Notes under the pieces: model-generated
Seen by the model: the letters and a program-made list of their open reading frames with translations, nothing else
Told to the model about the DNA's origin: nothing
The model's database searches: none
Program-made: the position numbers and the translations under genes
NCBI GenBank assembly: GCA_023935145.1
Contig: CM043702.1
Span: forward strand, 79,484,320-79,548,319
From: Bretschneidera sinensis
Taxonomy: Eukaryota; Streptophyta; Magnoliopsida; Brassicales; Akaniaceae
DNA length: 64,000 nt
Direction: 5' to 3'
Part shown: positions 32,234 through 44,423 of the stretch, in pieces
Position numbering within the stretch: the stretch's first letter is position 1
How the letters are laid out: each line of letters starts with the position of its first letter

Positions 32234-33420
32234 TTATGGACCCTAAATTGATTTCAATGATAAAAAAATATGTTAAATTATGCTAACCAATTTATCCTGA
32301 GTGTTTAAAATTGCAAAGACATTCCTTCAAAGACAACTAGTATTTAACAAACTAAGTACTCAACAAAAGAAGAAATTGAAGATCAAGATTATATACTAAG
32401 ATAGATCTTCAACTAATGTAAATCTTTTCTTTCAAGTACCTAGCTTACTATATGGCTCAATTTGATTTAAAAGTATCTTTAACAAAATGAATTTGACTAG
32501 ACTTGTTTTATAAAATAACATGAAAACAGAGAAAACTATATTTTATGTCATTCAGTTTTAGGTCATCCAGTCGACTAAATGAATCATTCAATTGATTAAA
32601 TGTCATCCAGTTGACTGAATGAATCTAATTGACTGAATAAAGGTCAGAAACTTATATCTTTTGATCTAGTCGACTAAAAAATCCTTTCAATCGACTAAAT
32701 AAATAACTTAAAATAGAAGTTTGAATTCAAATGTTCATCCAGTCGACTGAACAAGCATTCAGTCGACTGAATACTAAAAAATAACGGCTATATTTTGAAT
32801 TCTGAAATGTTTTTCAGAGCATTAAATGCTCCAAACCACTCCCCAACAGCCTTACTCTGTGAGTAACGGCCATATTGGGTTAAGACTAAATAAACCCCTT
32901 TTAAATGAGCTGAACTAACAGCTCTTGATCATTCAATACTCTCTTGATCTCATTTATAACTCTTCAAAGCTTTCAAAATCCTTTATGAGTTATTCTTAAA
33001 TCTTTGTACTTGAAAAAATGATTATCTTCTTTGTAAAAACATTTATTGCAATTCTCTCTTGTATTCAAACTTTTAATTCCAATTATTTTGAAGAGAAAAA
33101 GTTGGTGTAACTCTTATAGTGTTGAGGTGTTAAACACTTCCTTGTAGACTTCCTTAATTGGAAGAGATTATTGTACGGCTTGGGTAACACCCATAAAGTT
33201 GCTTGACTATTTAATAGTGGAATACTTTAAATGGATTCCTTGAAGAGAGTGGACGTAGGATCAGAGAATTACCGATATTGCCGAACCACTTATAAACAGA
33301 ATTTTTATTTTCTCTTCCTTACTCCTTTAATTTTCTACACCATAATACTTATTGCTCTTGCTTGATTTTATAAAGTGCTTAAAAACTTAGTTGTTGTTTA
33401 CCAAGAAAAAAAAATCTTTC
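32234..33420 (+). repeat. 3' LTR of the SIRE-like element
   Basis: Opens TTATGGACCCTAAATTGATT, a mutated form of the usual TGTTGGACCCT start, and contains CTAACCAATTTATCCTGAGTG. Eight AGTCGACT-type boxes lie at 32568-32772, including a second copy of the perfect palindrome ATTCAGTCGACTGAAT (32757-32772). There is no partner LTR in the window, so its end is uncertain. Confidence 0.65.
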
Positions 33421-33439
33421 TCTTGGGTTTGTACCTTGG

Positions 33440-35000
33440 TTTACAAGTGATAAGAAGTTACTAAGGTCTTAGAAGCTGAGGTCAAGCTGACTGGCAAGGA
33501 CCTTTCGGATGAGCTGCTACTGAGGACCTAGCATCTTAGATTGCACCTTCCTGATTCTCCTGTTGGTAGTGGAGAGAAATTGTTTTTCTTCTTCTTTTTT
33601 TTTTTTTTTTTTATCTGTTAGTCTATGATGTGTTGCTTTTTCTTTTGTAAAAGAAACCATGTTCAGTTAAGTCGAAGTAACTAGGATAGCTAAAGAGAGG
33701 AAGAAGGTCAAAGATGTTAAACCTTGTTCTGATGAACAATTTGGGAGGAAAGGCTGAAGTCTTTGACTCTCCCTGCTAATGTCAAACTTGAGGCTTAGGG
33801 TATTGCTATCCAGCTAGTAGAGGAGAAGCAGGCTGAGTTCCAGCCTACGAAGGTGTAGGGGGTCAAGATTCTTTCCTCAAAGGTGACGACGCCCGAGGAG
33901 TAGGCTTAGGGGTCTGAGGTTCTTCAAAGGGTTGACGTGCAAGCCGATGATGATGGATTTTCAATCTCTAGCTTAGTACATTATGCCCCTAAGAACTCCA
34001 CTCCTATTCATAGAGGTTCTTCTATTGCTCTTGTGAACTTCACTCCTCTCGGAGCTTCTTCTACTATACATAGGGACTCTACCCCTATTGTTGGCTTAAG
34101 TTTGAAGAATTACCACTCGAACTAGAAGGCAAGGTCTTCAGACTCAGCTTTCAATAATATGGACACCATAGACCAGTTGCTGGGGGGTTCTATTCTACTT
34201 GCTGATGTCGACCTGATGAAGTCCATAACTTCTCAACAACTGATGGTGAATGCCCTTGGCTACTGCTACAAGGTAAAAAATCTTGTTTTTGACTCATTAC
34301 TTTAGTCATTTTTATTTCTTTTTCTAAGTGTTTTGTTTTTTAGTGCAAGTTGGCATGTATGCCTTCTTTTTAAGTCATTCCATCCAATCTATGCATGCCA
34401 CTAATACTAGACTTCAGTAGAGTGATGCAGATCTTGCAAAATAGCTGGAGGAGGACAAAGAATGAAGGGGTGCCCTTTTCAGCCAAATTTAAGATCTGGA
34501 ACTTAAGAAAAGGGAGCTATAGGTTTCCTTATCTACTTTTAATGCCATCCACTTGTCTGCTACAGGGGAAGTGGCATATTTGAAGATTAAGGTGGCAAAT
34601 TTTTGAAGTGTTGGGACCAGTTTAGTTCCGAGTTTGGTCATCTTCACAGGGTGGAGAGTCATCTTGGTGTTGAAATGTCCCATCTTTAAGGCGTCGAACG
34701 AGAGCTGATGTCCCAACTGTCCAAAGCCTAAGCCTCTGCTGTGAAGAAGTATCATAACTCTGAAGACTTCAAAAATGTTATGTTGGTGGAGTATTCAGAG
34801 TGCTACACAATGGGCTTCGGAGTGGAAAAGGAAGAAGGGACCAAGTTTGGTCTAACCTTGATTTGGCTACCTTAAAGATTCTCTATCCTCCTGAAGAAAA
34901 GACAAATAAGGTGGCAGTTGAGGTGCAAAATGTTATGGAGGAAGTTGAGAAGACTGAAAAGATGAAGTTGTTGAGGAGTATAGAGAGCCAAAGTCTTTAG
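33440..35000 (+). pseudogene. Extra ORF of Tat-like element Z (antisense to the element)
   Basis: Fragments read FNNMDTIDQLLGGSILLADV, LMKSITSQQLMVNALGYCYK just before a GTAAAAAATC donor-like site at about 34273, and further on SDADLAK-LEEDKE and VEYSECYTMGFGVEKEEG near 34790. The mix of a gag-like N-terminal block, a coiled-coil zone and a Y-x-x-G-Y/F-x-x-G block is typical of the C-terminal half of the putative gypsy-type (Transposase_28-like) extra ORF in plant Tat elements. There are multiple stops, and no start is present because the left end is cut off by or next to the SIRE LTR. Confidence 0.5.
33592..33612. repeat. Poly-T tract
   Basis: About 20 consecutive T inside the extra-ORF remnant of element Z. 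It could be intronic or an expansion. Confidence 0.85.
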
Positions 35001-36032
35001 AATAGGACGTGCTTCTTTTTTCTCTTCTTTTATATATGCCTTTGGCTTTGATGCCCTCACTTGTACAAATATTTTATTTTTAATGAAGTATATTTATTTG
35101 ATACTTTTTTTTCATTTTACATTTCTACTACTTATTTTTGATAGAGTTTACAAGAATTTTACCAATGTTTAAGATGATGTATTTCTATCTTCCTCTTTTT
35201 CCTTATAGTAATCTTATATACGAGGGCTTATCTTTAAATAAAGCTTCAGCTTTACTTTTGGTTCTTAGGATTTTATCCATTAGATGAACTGAGGTAGGCT
35301 CTTTACACAAACATTTTAAGGAATATGACTTCTGTCTTTGCTCTGAATATTCTGTGCGAACCCCAGGCATGCTAAAAGTGTTGACCTTAAGCGAGCTAAA
35401 TTTTCAGGGTGTTTTGATTCGTCTACTTTTGAGATTCAATTTTCTTCGGCTTATAATACCTTATTTGCCTGGTTAAAGAGAGTCGTTAGAGAACTCGGAG
35501 GGCAAGGGGTGACTTAAACCCGAAGCTTAAGGATCTCCAAAAGGGATCTCTGAGGTTTTCCTTTGGTCGAGCTTCTTCCTCTAGTTGGTGAGGTACCCTT
35601 GGGGTGGTTTGGTGGCTTCTGGGTGGAGCCAAACATACCTCAAGTTTTTTCTCCTCATTTTTCCATCGTTGAGGGGAGTGAGTTGTGATCCATTTGTTCG
35701 AAACTTTGCTGGAGGTTGATTGACCCTAAAGAGGAGCTTGGGGCTAGATTTGTACCATTTTATTTAGGGCATAGGATAGTGGCTGGTATAGATCTGCCAA
35801 TGAATGTCCATGAGAGCTGTTTTTTTAGTTTTTGGTCTCTATAGCTCAATTGCACTAGTCTTGTTATGGGCCCAATTTTTGGGCAACCCAAAGTTTCCAA
35901 AACGAGTTATCTTAGGAGATCTAATCCTTCTAGGGTTTGGCTTCGTTCGAGAAGTTGAGGTTGCGATCCTTTAGAGCAGAAATGATGTGGATGTATTCAA
36001 CCTTAGATTCTGAGGGACTTTAAGTAGCTTAC
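35001..36032. other. Non-coding part of element Z left of the Athila insertion
   Basis: No domain was recognised in either orientation. The sequence continues at 43925 after the Athila element, as shown by the CTTAC target duplication. Confidence 0.45.
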
Positions 36033-37292
36033 TGATGAGTGCCAAATATTGCATATCTTAGTCCCTTAATTTATATTTGTTAGCTTAGGAATTTGCTACT
36101 TTGAGTTGTTTTTTTTTGTTGTTTTACAAGTTTACAAGCACTTAGAAAAGAGTTTCACTAAATTGCCAGAATTGCCCAAACAAATCAGTCATTTTTTCGG
36201 ATTAAACTATATTGATTCAGGAAGAACCAAGAGATGAGCCATATATGCTTAGAAAGATCTGGATGTCTATTTTCTGGGGAATTTCACGGCTCGTAAATAT
36301 AATTTTTCTAGAGAAAGTTATGGTAGTTTTAGTAGACAAAGGTCAGGCTGTTCATTTCAGCGTGGGAAGAAGTTTTGAAGGGTATGTGAAGGCTTAAATC
36401 CCACATCCCACATCAGTTGGAAACACATTCTATATCCCACATCCCACATCGGATTGGAAACACATTGAACTCATGGAGTTCCCCTATACAAGCCCCATTT
36501 CACTTCATCAAATGGGTGTGTAATCCGGAGGACTTCTGCGAGCAATATGGGGGATCTCCAAGGCTTTGCTACTAAGGGGAGAAAGTGTCGCACAGCAGCT
36601 GCGAGTGGAATTTCTCTATCCATGTATAGTCAGTTTTAATTTATTTATTTTGAGTTTAAAGTTTTATGTTTAGCACTTTAATTAGGAAATTTAGTTTCAT
36701 AATAATGAGAGACTAAAACCTTCATCTAAGATTGAAGATGAAGCCTTTCCATTGTTTGGCATAATATTTTCAGATATGTTCGTACAATTATGATATTTTT
36801 AGTATTAATGTTCTGTTTCAATTGTTTGAGTAAATTCTTATGATTGATTGTGTTTAAATTGTTCAAATTGGATATTCCTCATGTTTCATCTGCCGGATAC
36901 GGCGGATTATCCATAGTAAATTGGATATCCATTATGATTCTAAAGGGATACATTGGATGATTTGGTTGAATTAGGGTATTCACAGTGATTTGTATAATGG
37001 AGGATTCATAGAATTATTTGATAGATTACTTTTATATAGAACATGAAAATATATGCTTTACTTTGGTGGGGTGGATTCAGAAACCTTAGTATCTTTATTA
37101 TTTGTTTCAAATCAATTTAGTTTAAGTTTACATTTTTGGCAAGATACAATTAAAAAATTTGGAACTAGGTTAAAATAGGTTTAGTTTAGATAAAAACACA
37201 TTTTCACGACGCAATTCCCTGTCGACCTCGCACTTGCACATACTATATTGCAAACGGCTCGTGCACTTACAAGTAATTTAAAAATCACAACA
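36033..37292 (+). repeat. 5' LTR of the Athila-like element
   Basis: 1260 bp. Where the 3' LTR has CTTATAAAAG (near 43108), this copy reads CCTATACAAG (near 36484), so the likely TATA box is damaged here. Confidence 0.93.
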
Positions 37293-37298
37293 CGTTTT

Positions 37299-37315
37299 TG
37301 GCGCCATTGCCGGGG
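37299..37315 (+). promoter_or_regulatory. tRNA-Asp primer-binding site
   Basis: TGGCGCCATTGCCGGGG is complementary to the 3' end of plant tRNA-Asp except for one base (CCA for CCG), a few bases after the LTR end. Confidence 0.85.
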
Positions 37316-37734
37316 ATTTGTTTTGTTTGTGAAAATTAAATTTTGTCTGAATTGATTTTATTTTTCTACTAGTTTAGTTAGCATTTTTGTTTCAGTTTTC
37401 TTTTTGCAATTTTATTCTAGTTTATTTGTTTCTATTTGCAATTTCCAATAAAGAATAAAAAAAATAAGTATATAAAAAAATATTACCAATTTTTGTTGGC
37501 CCATTTTGTGAGTATTGTGTTTTCTGTTTTGCATTTATTTTATTGTTATTTGTTATTTGTTATTTATATTTTATTTTATTCTTTTGTTTCTGCTAGTTAG
37601 TTATTTTATTGCTATTTATTTGGTGTATGCTTGGTTGGAGATCCCTGAACTTAGAGTCGATACCTTTAGATCTTGAAATAGAAAGAACTCTTAGGAGACA
37701 GAAGAGCGCACTAGTTTAAAGAGCGACAATTGAG

Positions 37735-39473
37735 ATGGGGAACAATTTAAGGAATGCAAATCAACCGGAGAATGTAGAGCAACCTTGAGCTTGGAACGTG
37801 GACTCCACTACATCCCTTAGGGATTTATTCGCACCCGTTGTGACTAACTCATCTTCTTGTATAATGTTACCACCAAACAATGCTACCCATTTTGATTTAA
37901 AGCCACATGTCATCCAACTCTTACCCTCATTTCATAGCTTAGATCTTGAAAATCCTCACAACCATGTGAAGAAGTTCAAAGATATTTGTGCCACATTCAA
38001 GTTCCAAAACTTCTCTGAGGAGTCAGTCCATCTTCGACTTTTCTATTTTTCTCTTCACGATAGAACTAGGGCATAGTTGGATTCCAACATGCCCAAGTCT
38101 ATTATATCTTGGGAAAATCTGCTGAGTAAATTCTATAGTAAGTTTTTCCCAATGTCTAAAGTGAATGAGTGCCAAAAGGAGATTAGTTCTTTCACTCAAG
38201 AGGAGGATGACAAGTTTTCTGAGAGTTGGGAGTGTTTCAAAGAGTTACTGATTAGATGCCCTCCACATTGATATGAGATATGGAGACTTGTTCAGTTCTT
38301 CTACCAAGGGTTGATTCAACCCAACCGTAGCATGATCGAGTCTATGAATTGGGGGGCATTCTTAAGTTTAACGGAGGATGAAGCACACAAAGCATTGGAC
38401 AAGTTGTCCGACAACTCGCAGCAGTGGGATTTTTCAAGCTGTTGGGACAAGTCCATTTGTGCTCCTAAGAAATGAGGCATCTATGAGATTAAGGAGGACA
38501 CTAACTTGAGGACAAAGATAGATGCTCTCACCAAGAAGATTAACGCTCTCATCGTGGGCCAGTCCATCAATTCTGCCAATACATTCAATGTTGATAGCTG
38601 TTCCATCTGTGCTAGTCCTATACATTTAGCACATAATTGTCCATAAATGCCGGCTTTTGTCGAGTATCCCATGGAACAAGTGAACGCTTTCAATGACTAT
38701 CGAAAGCAATCAAATGGATCTTACTCCGAGACTTACAATCCAGGGTGGCAGAACCACCTTAATTTTTCATGGAAGCAAAACTAACCGATGAATCAGGGAG
38801 GAGCCCCTCATCATGCTCATAATCAATACCCTCTTGGATTTCCTCCACCAATTCCAAGTCATGGTCGCTCTATCCATCCAGCACCATCACCTGCTAACCA
38901 AGCACTCAAGCACCAGCGCCGGTTTCACAGTCTTTAGAGGACACCCTCAAGGAATTCATGAAGATGACCAGCCAATCCATCAGCGAAGTGAGGAGTGCGA
39001 CAATAGTAAATACCCAAGTGATTGCCAAGCTAGAGAGTCAAATGGGTCAAATCGCAAGTCACTTGGGTGAAAGAGAGAAGGAAAAATTCCCCAGCCAACC
39101 TGTGCCCAACCTGAAAGGACAGTTTATGGTTAGAAATTCACCAACTCCTACGCACGGGGAGGAACAAGTGCAATCGATTCTCACATTGAGGTATGGGAGA
39201 CATATGGACAATCAAGTGGAAGAGAACCTTGCTATGCAGAAAGGGCAAGAAAGTGGCAACAAGGAGAAAAGAGATGTTGAGCCATCTATAGCCACTCCTA
39301 CTATTAAGGATCTTCCTAGGTCTTTTGTACCTAAAGCGCCTTACCCTGAGAGATTACAAGCGCCCAAGAAAGGAGCGAAGTATAAGGGCATTCTGGAGGT
39401 GTCAAGCAGGTCCAAATCAATATCCCATTTTTGGACACCATCTAGCACGTGCCATCATATGCCAAGTTCTTAA
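37735..39473 (+). pseudogene. Athila-like gag, broken
   Basis: The ATG at 37735 (MGNNLRNANQPENVEQP) is followed by an in-frame TGA, then TTSLRDLFAPVVTNSSS and the retrotransposon gag core: FHSLDLENPHNHVKKFKDIC, SKFYSKFFPMSKVNECQKEI and FSESWECFKELLIRCPPH, with stops near 38075 and 38271. A zinc-finger-like CSICASPIHLAHNCP lies near 38600. After a frame change, the linker (38958-39473: ISEVRSATIVNTQVIAKLES and on) leads to protease. The order and motifs match Athila-type gag. Confidence 0.85.
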
Positions 39474-39518
39474 AGGACTTTGATCACTGTCTAGAGGAGG
39501 ACAAATGTCCCGAAGAAG

Positions 39519-41265
39519 GTGCCTTTGACCGAGCAGGTTAGCTCAATCCTTCAGTGCAAGCTGCCCATCAAGTATAAAGACTCAGGGTGTCCTACCATCT
39601 CTTGCACGATAGGAGTCAGCCGAATAGAGAGAGCTCTTTTGGATCTAGGAGCAAGTGTGAATCTTCTACCCTACTCAGTCTATTTGAAGTTGGGGTTAAG
39701 AGACCTGAAGCCCACATCCACGATGCTTCGATTGGCTGACAGGTCAGTGAAAATACCATGGGGAGTAGTTGAGGATGTTTTGATAAAGATGAATAAGTTT
39801 TATTTCCCCATAGATTTTATTGTGCTTGACACAGAGCCGGTTCAAAATGTGGGGATTCAAATACCGGTGATTCTAAGGCGACCATTCTTAGCCACGGCTA
39901 ATGCCTTGATAAATTGTAGGACAGGGATGATGAAGATTTCCTTTGAAAATATGACAGTGGAGCTAAATATCTTTGATATTAGTAAGCAACCACTAGAATA
40001 TGATGAAGTGAGAAAAGTATGCTTGATAGAGGAGATTATTGAGGAGATTGTGGATGAATCAAGCATTAAGGACCCCTTGGAGGCATGCTTTGCTCAGTTT
40101 GGAGAGGATTTAGATTTAGATAAGTTACTTGAGCAAGCGAATGCCATTTTGGAGTTTGTTCCTCGGGAGAGCAGTGAGACGGAAGAGACCACAGCACCTG
40201 AGTCCCCCAAGAAGGAACTTAAGTCTTTACTGAAAAATCTTAAGTATAAGTTCCTAGGTCCAGCAGATTCTTTGCCTGTAATTATAGCTTTAGATTTGGT
40301 TGAGGCTCAAGAAGAGAAGTTATTGGACGTTTTAAGAGAGCACAGAAGCTATCGGCTGGACTATTGAGGATATCAAAGGAATCAACCCCTCGGTGGTGAT
40401 GTACAAGATACATTTGGAGGAGAATGCTAAGCCATCGAGGGAGCCACAAAGAAGGCTCAACCCAGCTATACAAGAGGTTGTGAGGACTGAAGTGATAAAG
40501 CTGTGGGATGCAGAGATCATTTATCCAATCTCTGATAGAAGGTGGTTGAGCTCGATTCATGTCGTGCCCAAGCGAGCTGGATTGACGGTAATGAAAAATA
40601 AGGATGACGAGTTGGTGCCAACTCGTGTCCAGTTAGGATTGATAGTGTGTATAGACTACCGTAAGTTGAATACTGCCACAAGGAATGATCATTTTCCACT
40701 CCCATATATTGATCAGATGGTGGAGCGCTTGGCTAAGCATGATTATTATTGCTTCTTGGATGGTTATTCTGGATATAACCAGGTCCCTGTGGACCCCAAA
40801 GATCAGGAGAAGACGACGTTTACCTGTCCATTTGGGACATTCGCCTACAATCGTATGCCTTTTGGATTATGCAATGCACCCGCTACTTTTCAGTGGTGCA
40901 TGGTCAGCATATTCTCTGACATGGTAGAGTGTTTCTTAGATATTTTCATGGATGACTTCTCTGTTTTCGGTTCATCATTTTAGGAGTGTTTGCACCGTCT
41001 CACTTTGGTTTTAGTGTGGTGCAAAGAGAAAAACCCAGTGCTTAATTGGGAGAAGTGCCATTTTTTGGTCAAGCAAGGCGTTGTACTAGGGCACGTCATA
41101 TCTCATCGGGGGTTTAAGGTCGACAAAGCGAAGGTGGACCTGATTTATAACCTTCCACCCCCACGTACAGTGAAGGAGGTTCGTTCTTTTCTGGGCAATG
41201 TAGGATTCTATAGGCAATTTATCCAAGATTTTAGCAAGATCGCTAGGCTCTTGTGCGAGTTGTGA
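39519..41265 (+). pseudogene. Athila-like protease and partial reverse transcriptase
   Basis: Protease (39519-40367) has the active-site segment RALLDLGASVNLLPYSVY near 39632. One base is lost or gained near 40340 before GWTIEDIKGINPSVVMYKIH. RT (40393-40983) contains VCIDYRKLN, CFLDGYSGYNQ, FGLCNAPATFQ and FMDDFSVFG (usual Y-x-D-D with Phe first), then a stop at 40981 and the thumb region to 41265 (VKEVRSFLGNVGFYRQFI). RNase H and integrase are missing. At least three lesions block a full product. Confidence 0.88.
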
Positions 41266-42671
41266 GTCTGGCAGAAGACGTTAAACTTAGCGCTCATGGG
41301 AGGCAACCCACAGCGTATCCTTTATTGTTTTTCATAAATTTCTTATTACTGTTTATCTCTAGTGTTTTTTTTTTTTGTTTTCCAGTCTTTATTTTTCAAG
41401 GACAATGCATACTTCAAATCAAGTTTGGGGGTATGCTATGAGCCATACCAGTCCAGCTAGTTCTCCATCTCCCAACTTAGCTCTTTCTATATCATTCACA
41501 CATTGGGGTCAATGTGTAATTTAAGTTTGGGGGTATGGGAGACACATTACACACACTTTGTCCTAATTTATTGTTGTTTTTTCTACGTTTTAAAGAGAAG
41601 ATAAATGCATACTCATGTTGTTTTGAAATTTTGGTTGATATAAACAAATACTGTGATGTGATGTCATTGATGAGCTTAAAATCTTGAACACATGATCTGA
41701 TGATAGAATTTTAAAATTTAGTTACTTACTTTAGGCATTTAAGAATTCACATGTTTGATCTAATCTGACACGAGCACATTAGCACAAAATAGTGTGACGT
41801 ATGACATGTGATTTTAATGTGTATGTTTCCTTGACTTAACTGAAACTGGATGACTTGTTGGATAAACACTTTGACATAGAAAAGTATAAATAAAAATAAA
41901 TAAGAAATTTGCATAAAAATAGAAAAACGCTCATGATGATCATTAATAAACTTTCGACTAAGTAACTGGACCTCTTGACTTAGTATGTAGTGAGTGTTCA
42001 CGTCAAAAGGTGGGAATTTTATTCGTAATGATCATTGAGAAACTTTTCGTTGAGTAACTGGACCTCTTGCCTCAGTAAGCAGTGAGTGTTCACGTCAAAA
42101 GGTGAGAATTTTGCTTGGTAGCATTAAGGCAAGTTTAGTTTCGTAGTCTTTTTTTCTCGAGTTAGTAAGTCCTTAGGGGTGTCTTTACACCTAATGCCCT
42201 AAAACCATCTGGTTTGGGAGTCATTGACTCAACACTTGCTACATGGGTCAATTAGAAAGCTTAAGGGAACTAAACATAGTAGAGCCTTATAATAAAAGAG
42301 AGAAGAAAATAAAACTATGTCATCGTTGTTCATTCTGATGAGAAATTCTGTGAATCTTGAGACATGGAGACATTGCACATTGAAGTTATTTGGAAGCCTC
42401 ATCTTTATATGCTAATTCACTTTACACTGAGTCAGACTAGTGATGCCTTAGCTTGCCTTTTATAAGTAATTAGATTTTAAAATTCCTATTCATTGTGAAG
42501 ATGAGTTTATATTTTAAGCTTGCTCATGATTGAATATCATGGTTTTGTGTGCTACTTAAATTTTTGGACACCATGAATGATGGATTTATCTTTGTGTTCT
42601 TTGTTTTTTATTTAGTTTTTTTTTTATTTTGTTTTTCTAAGGGACTAGTAAAATGTAAGTTTGGGGGTATT
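41266..42671 (+). other. 3' untranslated region of the Athila-like element
   Basis: Non-coding. It holds three copies of AAGTTTGGGGGTAT (41421, 41523 and 42657), the last serving as polypurine tract next to the LTR, and a 92 bp tandem repeat at 41936-42112. Confidence 0.8.
41936..42112 (+). repeat. Two-copy 92 bp tandem repeat
   Basis: ATGATCATT at 41936 recurs at 42028. Both copies carry AGTAACTGGACCTCTTG and AGTGAGTGTTCACGTCAAAA, with a few differences. Confidence 0.85.
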
Positions 42672-43919
42672 TGATGAGTGCCAATATTGTATATTTTGGC
42701 CCCTTAATTTATATTTGTTAGCTTAGGAATTTGAGTTGTTTTTTTCGTTGTTTTATACGTTTACAAGCACTTGGAACACTAAATTGCCAAAATTGCCCTA
42801 CAGATCAGTCATTTTTGTGGATTAAATTGTATTGATTCAAGAAGAACCAAGAGATGAGCCATATATTCTTGGAAAGATCAGGATGTCTATTTTCTGAGGA
42901 ATTTTACGGCTCATAAATATGATTTTTCTAGAAAAAGTTATGGCAGTTTTAGTAGACAAATGTCAGGTTGTGCGTGATTTCAACGTGGGCAGAAGTTTTG
43001 AAGGGCATGTGAAGGCTTAAATCCCACATCCCACAAAAGTTGGAAACATATTCTATATCCCACATCCCACATCGGATTGGAAACACATTGCACTCATGGA
43101 GTTCCCTTATAAAAGCCACATTTCACTTCATCAAATGGGTGTGCAATCCGGAGGACTTCTGCGAGCAATCTGGGGGATCTCCAAGGCTTTGCTACCAAGG
43201 GGGGAAAGCCCCGCACAATAGCTACGAGTGGAATTTCTCTATCCATGTATAGTTAGTTTTAATTTATTTCTTTTGAGTTTAAAGTTTTATGTTTAGCACT
43301 TTAATTGTGAAATTTAGTTTTATAATCATGAGAGGCTAAAACCTTCATCTGAGGTTGAAGATGAAGCCTCGCCATTGTTTGGCATAATATTTTCAGATAT
43401 GTTCGTACAATTATGATATTTTTAGTATTAATGTTCTGTTTCAATTGTTTGAGTAAATTTTTATGATTAATTGTGTTTAAATTGTTCAAATTGGATATTC
43501 CTTGTGTTTCATCTGCTGGATACGGTGGATCATCCAAAGTAAATTGGATATCCATTGTGATTCTAAAGGGTTACATTGGATGATTTGGTTGAATTAGGGT
43601 ATTCGATGTGATTTGTATAATGGTGGATTCATGGAATTATTTGATAGATTACTTTTATATAGAACATGAAAATATATGTTTTACATTGGTGGGGTGGATT
43701 CAAAAACCTTACTATCTTTATTATTTGTTTCAAATCAATTTAGTTTAAGTTTATATTTTTTGCAAGATACAACTCAAAAATTTGGAACTAGGTTAAAATA
43801 GGTTTAGTTTAGATAAAAATCCATTTTCACGACGCAATTCCCTGCGGATTCGACCTTGCACTTGCAACACTATATTGCAAATGACTCATGCGCTTAAGAG
43901 TAATTTAAAACTCACAACA
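42672..43919 (+). repeat. 3' LTR of the Athila-like element
   Basis: 1248 bp from TGATGAGTGCC to CACAACA, followed by the CTTAC duplication. It retains TATAAAAG near 43110. Confidence 0.93.
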
Positions 43920-44154
43920 CTTACACTTCCATGGCTATGTTAGAGCTGGGAAGATTTCATAACCGAATGGGAGCTGAGCTTGTGAGTTTAGGAGATGATG
44001 AGTTTAGCTTTGTCCTTCTCCCTCTCTAAAGCAGGTGTGTATTGTTACTCGATCCGATTTGAAATGACTATTTCTTCTTGATCTTCTAGTTGAGACGACT
44101 ATGTCTTCTCGATCTCCTTGGATGGCTGACGTGTTAGGTCTTCTAATAATGAGC

Positions 44155-44406
44155 TTAAATGGGTCCAGCTCGTACCAAGCTCAATGCCATCCTTGTGATC
44201 AAGGGCCTAGATAGATTCCTCATCCCATAGACCTTAGGGTTTTGACGAGTTCCCAAGGTTTGATGAGGGTTGTGTCTATCTGAATGTCGATAGTGAGGTG
44301 ACATGTTGTCATTCTCTGCCTTGGTAGGCTTAGGTGGAGGCCTTTTTGCGCTAAAGTGTTGGGAAACCGTAGGGTGAGACAGTTTAAGAGCTTTGAGTGG
44401 TATCAT
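44155..44406 (-). pseudogene. Tat-like gag start, element Z
   Basis: Minus-strand frame from ATG 44406 contains HNPHQTLGTRQNPKVYG, closely like SNPHQASRSHQNPKVNG in the gag start of element X (near 49018-49068). It is short, ends at a stop and lies just inside the primer-site region. Confidence 0.65.
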
Positions 44407-44423
44407 GAGATGTATTTGTCTCT

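Larger units (their letters stand above)
25699..33420 (+). mobile_element. SIRE/Maximus-like copia element, 5' truncated
   Basis: Opens abruptly inside gag (ANLYLMAIDDGSE) with no 5' LTR or primer site. It continues through coiled-coil gag, protease, integrase, RT and RNase H to about 29703, an extra downstream ORF at 30325-31620 and a 3' LTR from 32234. The placement of the extra ORF between RNase H and the LTR, and the LTR opening GGACCCTAAATTGATTTC, fit the SIRE lineage. All coding parts carry stops or frameshifts. The right edge near 33420 is approximate. Confidence 0.8.
36033..43919 (+). mobile_element. Athila-like Ty3/gypsy element, complete ends, pol truncated
   Basis: LTRs 36033-37292 and 42672-43919 start TGATGAGTGCC and end CACAACA. 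A perfect 5 bp target-site duplication CTTAC flanks the element (36028-36032 and 43920-43924). The primer site is tRNA-Asp type (37299-37315). Internally gag, protease and RT are present, but RNase H and integrase are absent: the RT ends in FSKIARLLCEL and is followed at once by the post-pol motif GCGCTCATGGGAGGCAACCC (near 41290-41309). Total length 7887 bp. It inserted into Tat-like element Z. The two LTRs differ at about 18 of 275 bases in one stretch compared by eye, so the insertion is not recent. Confidence 0.93.
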
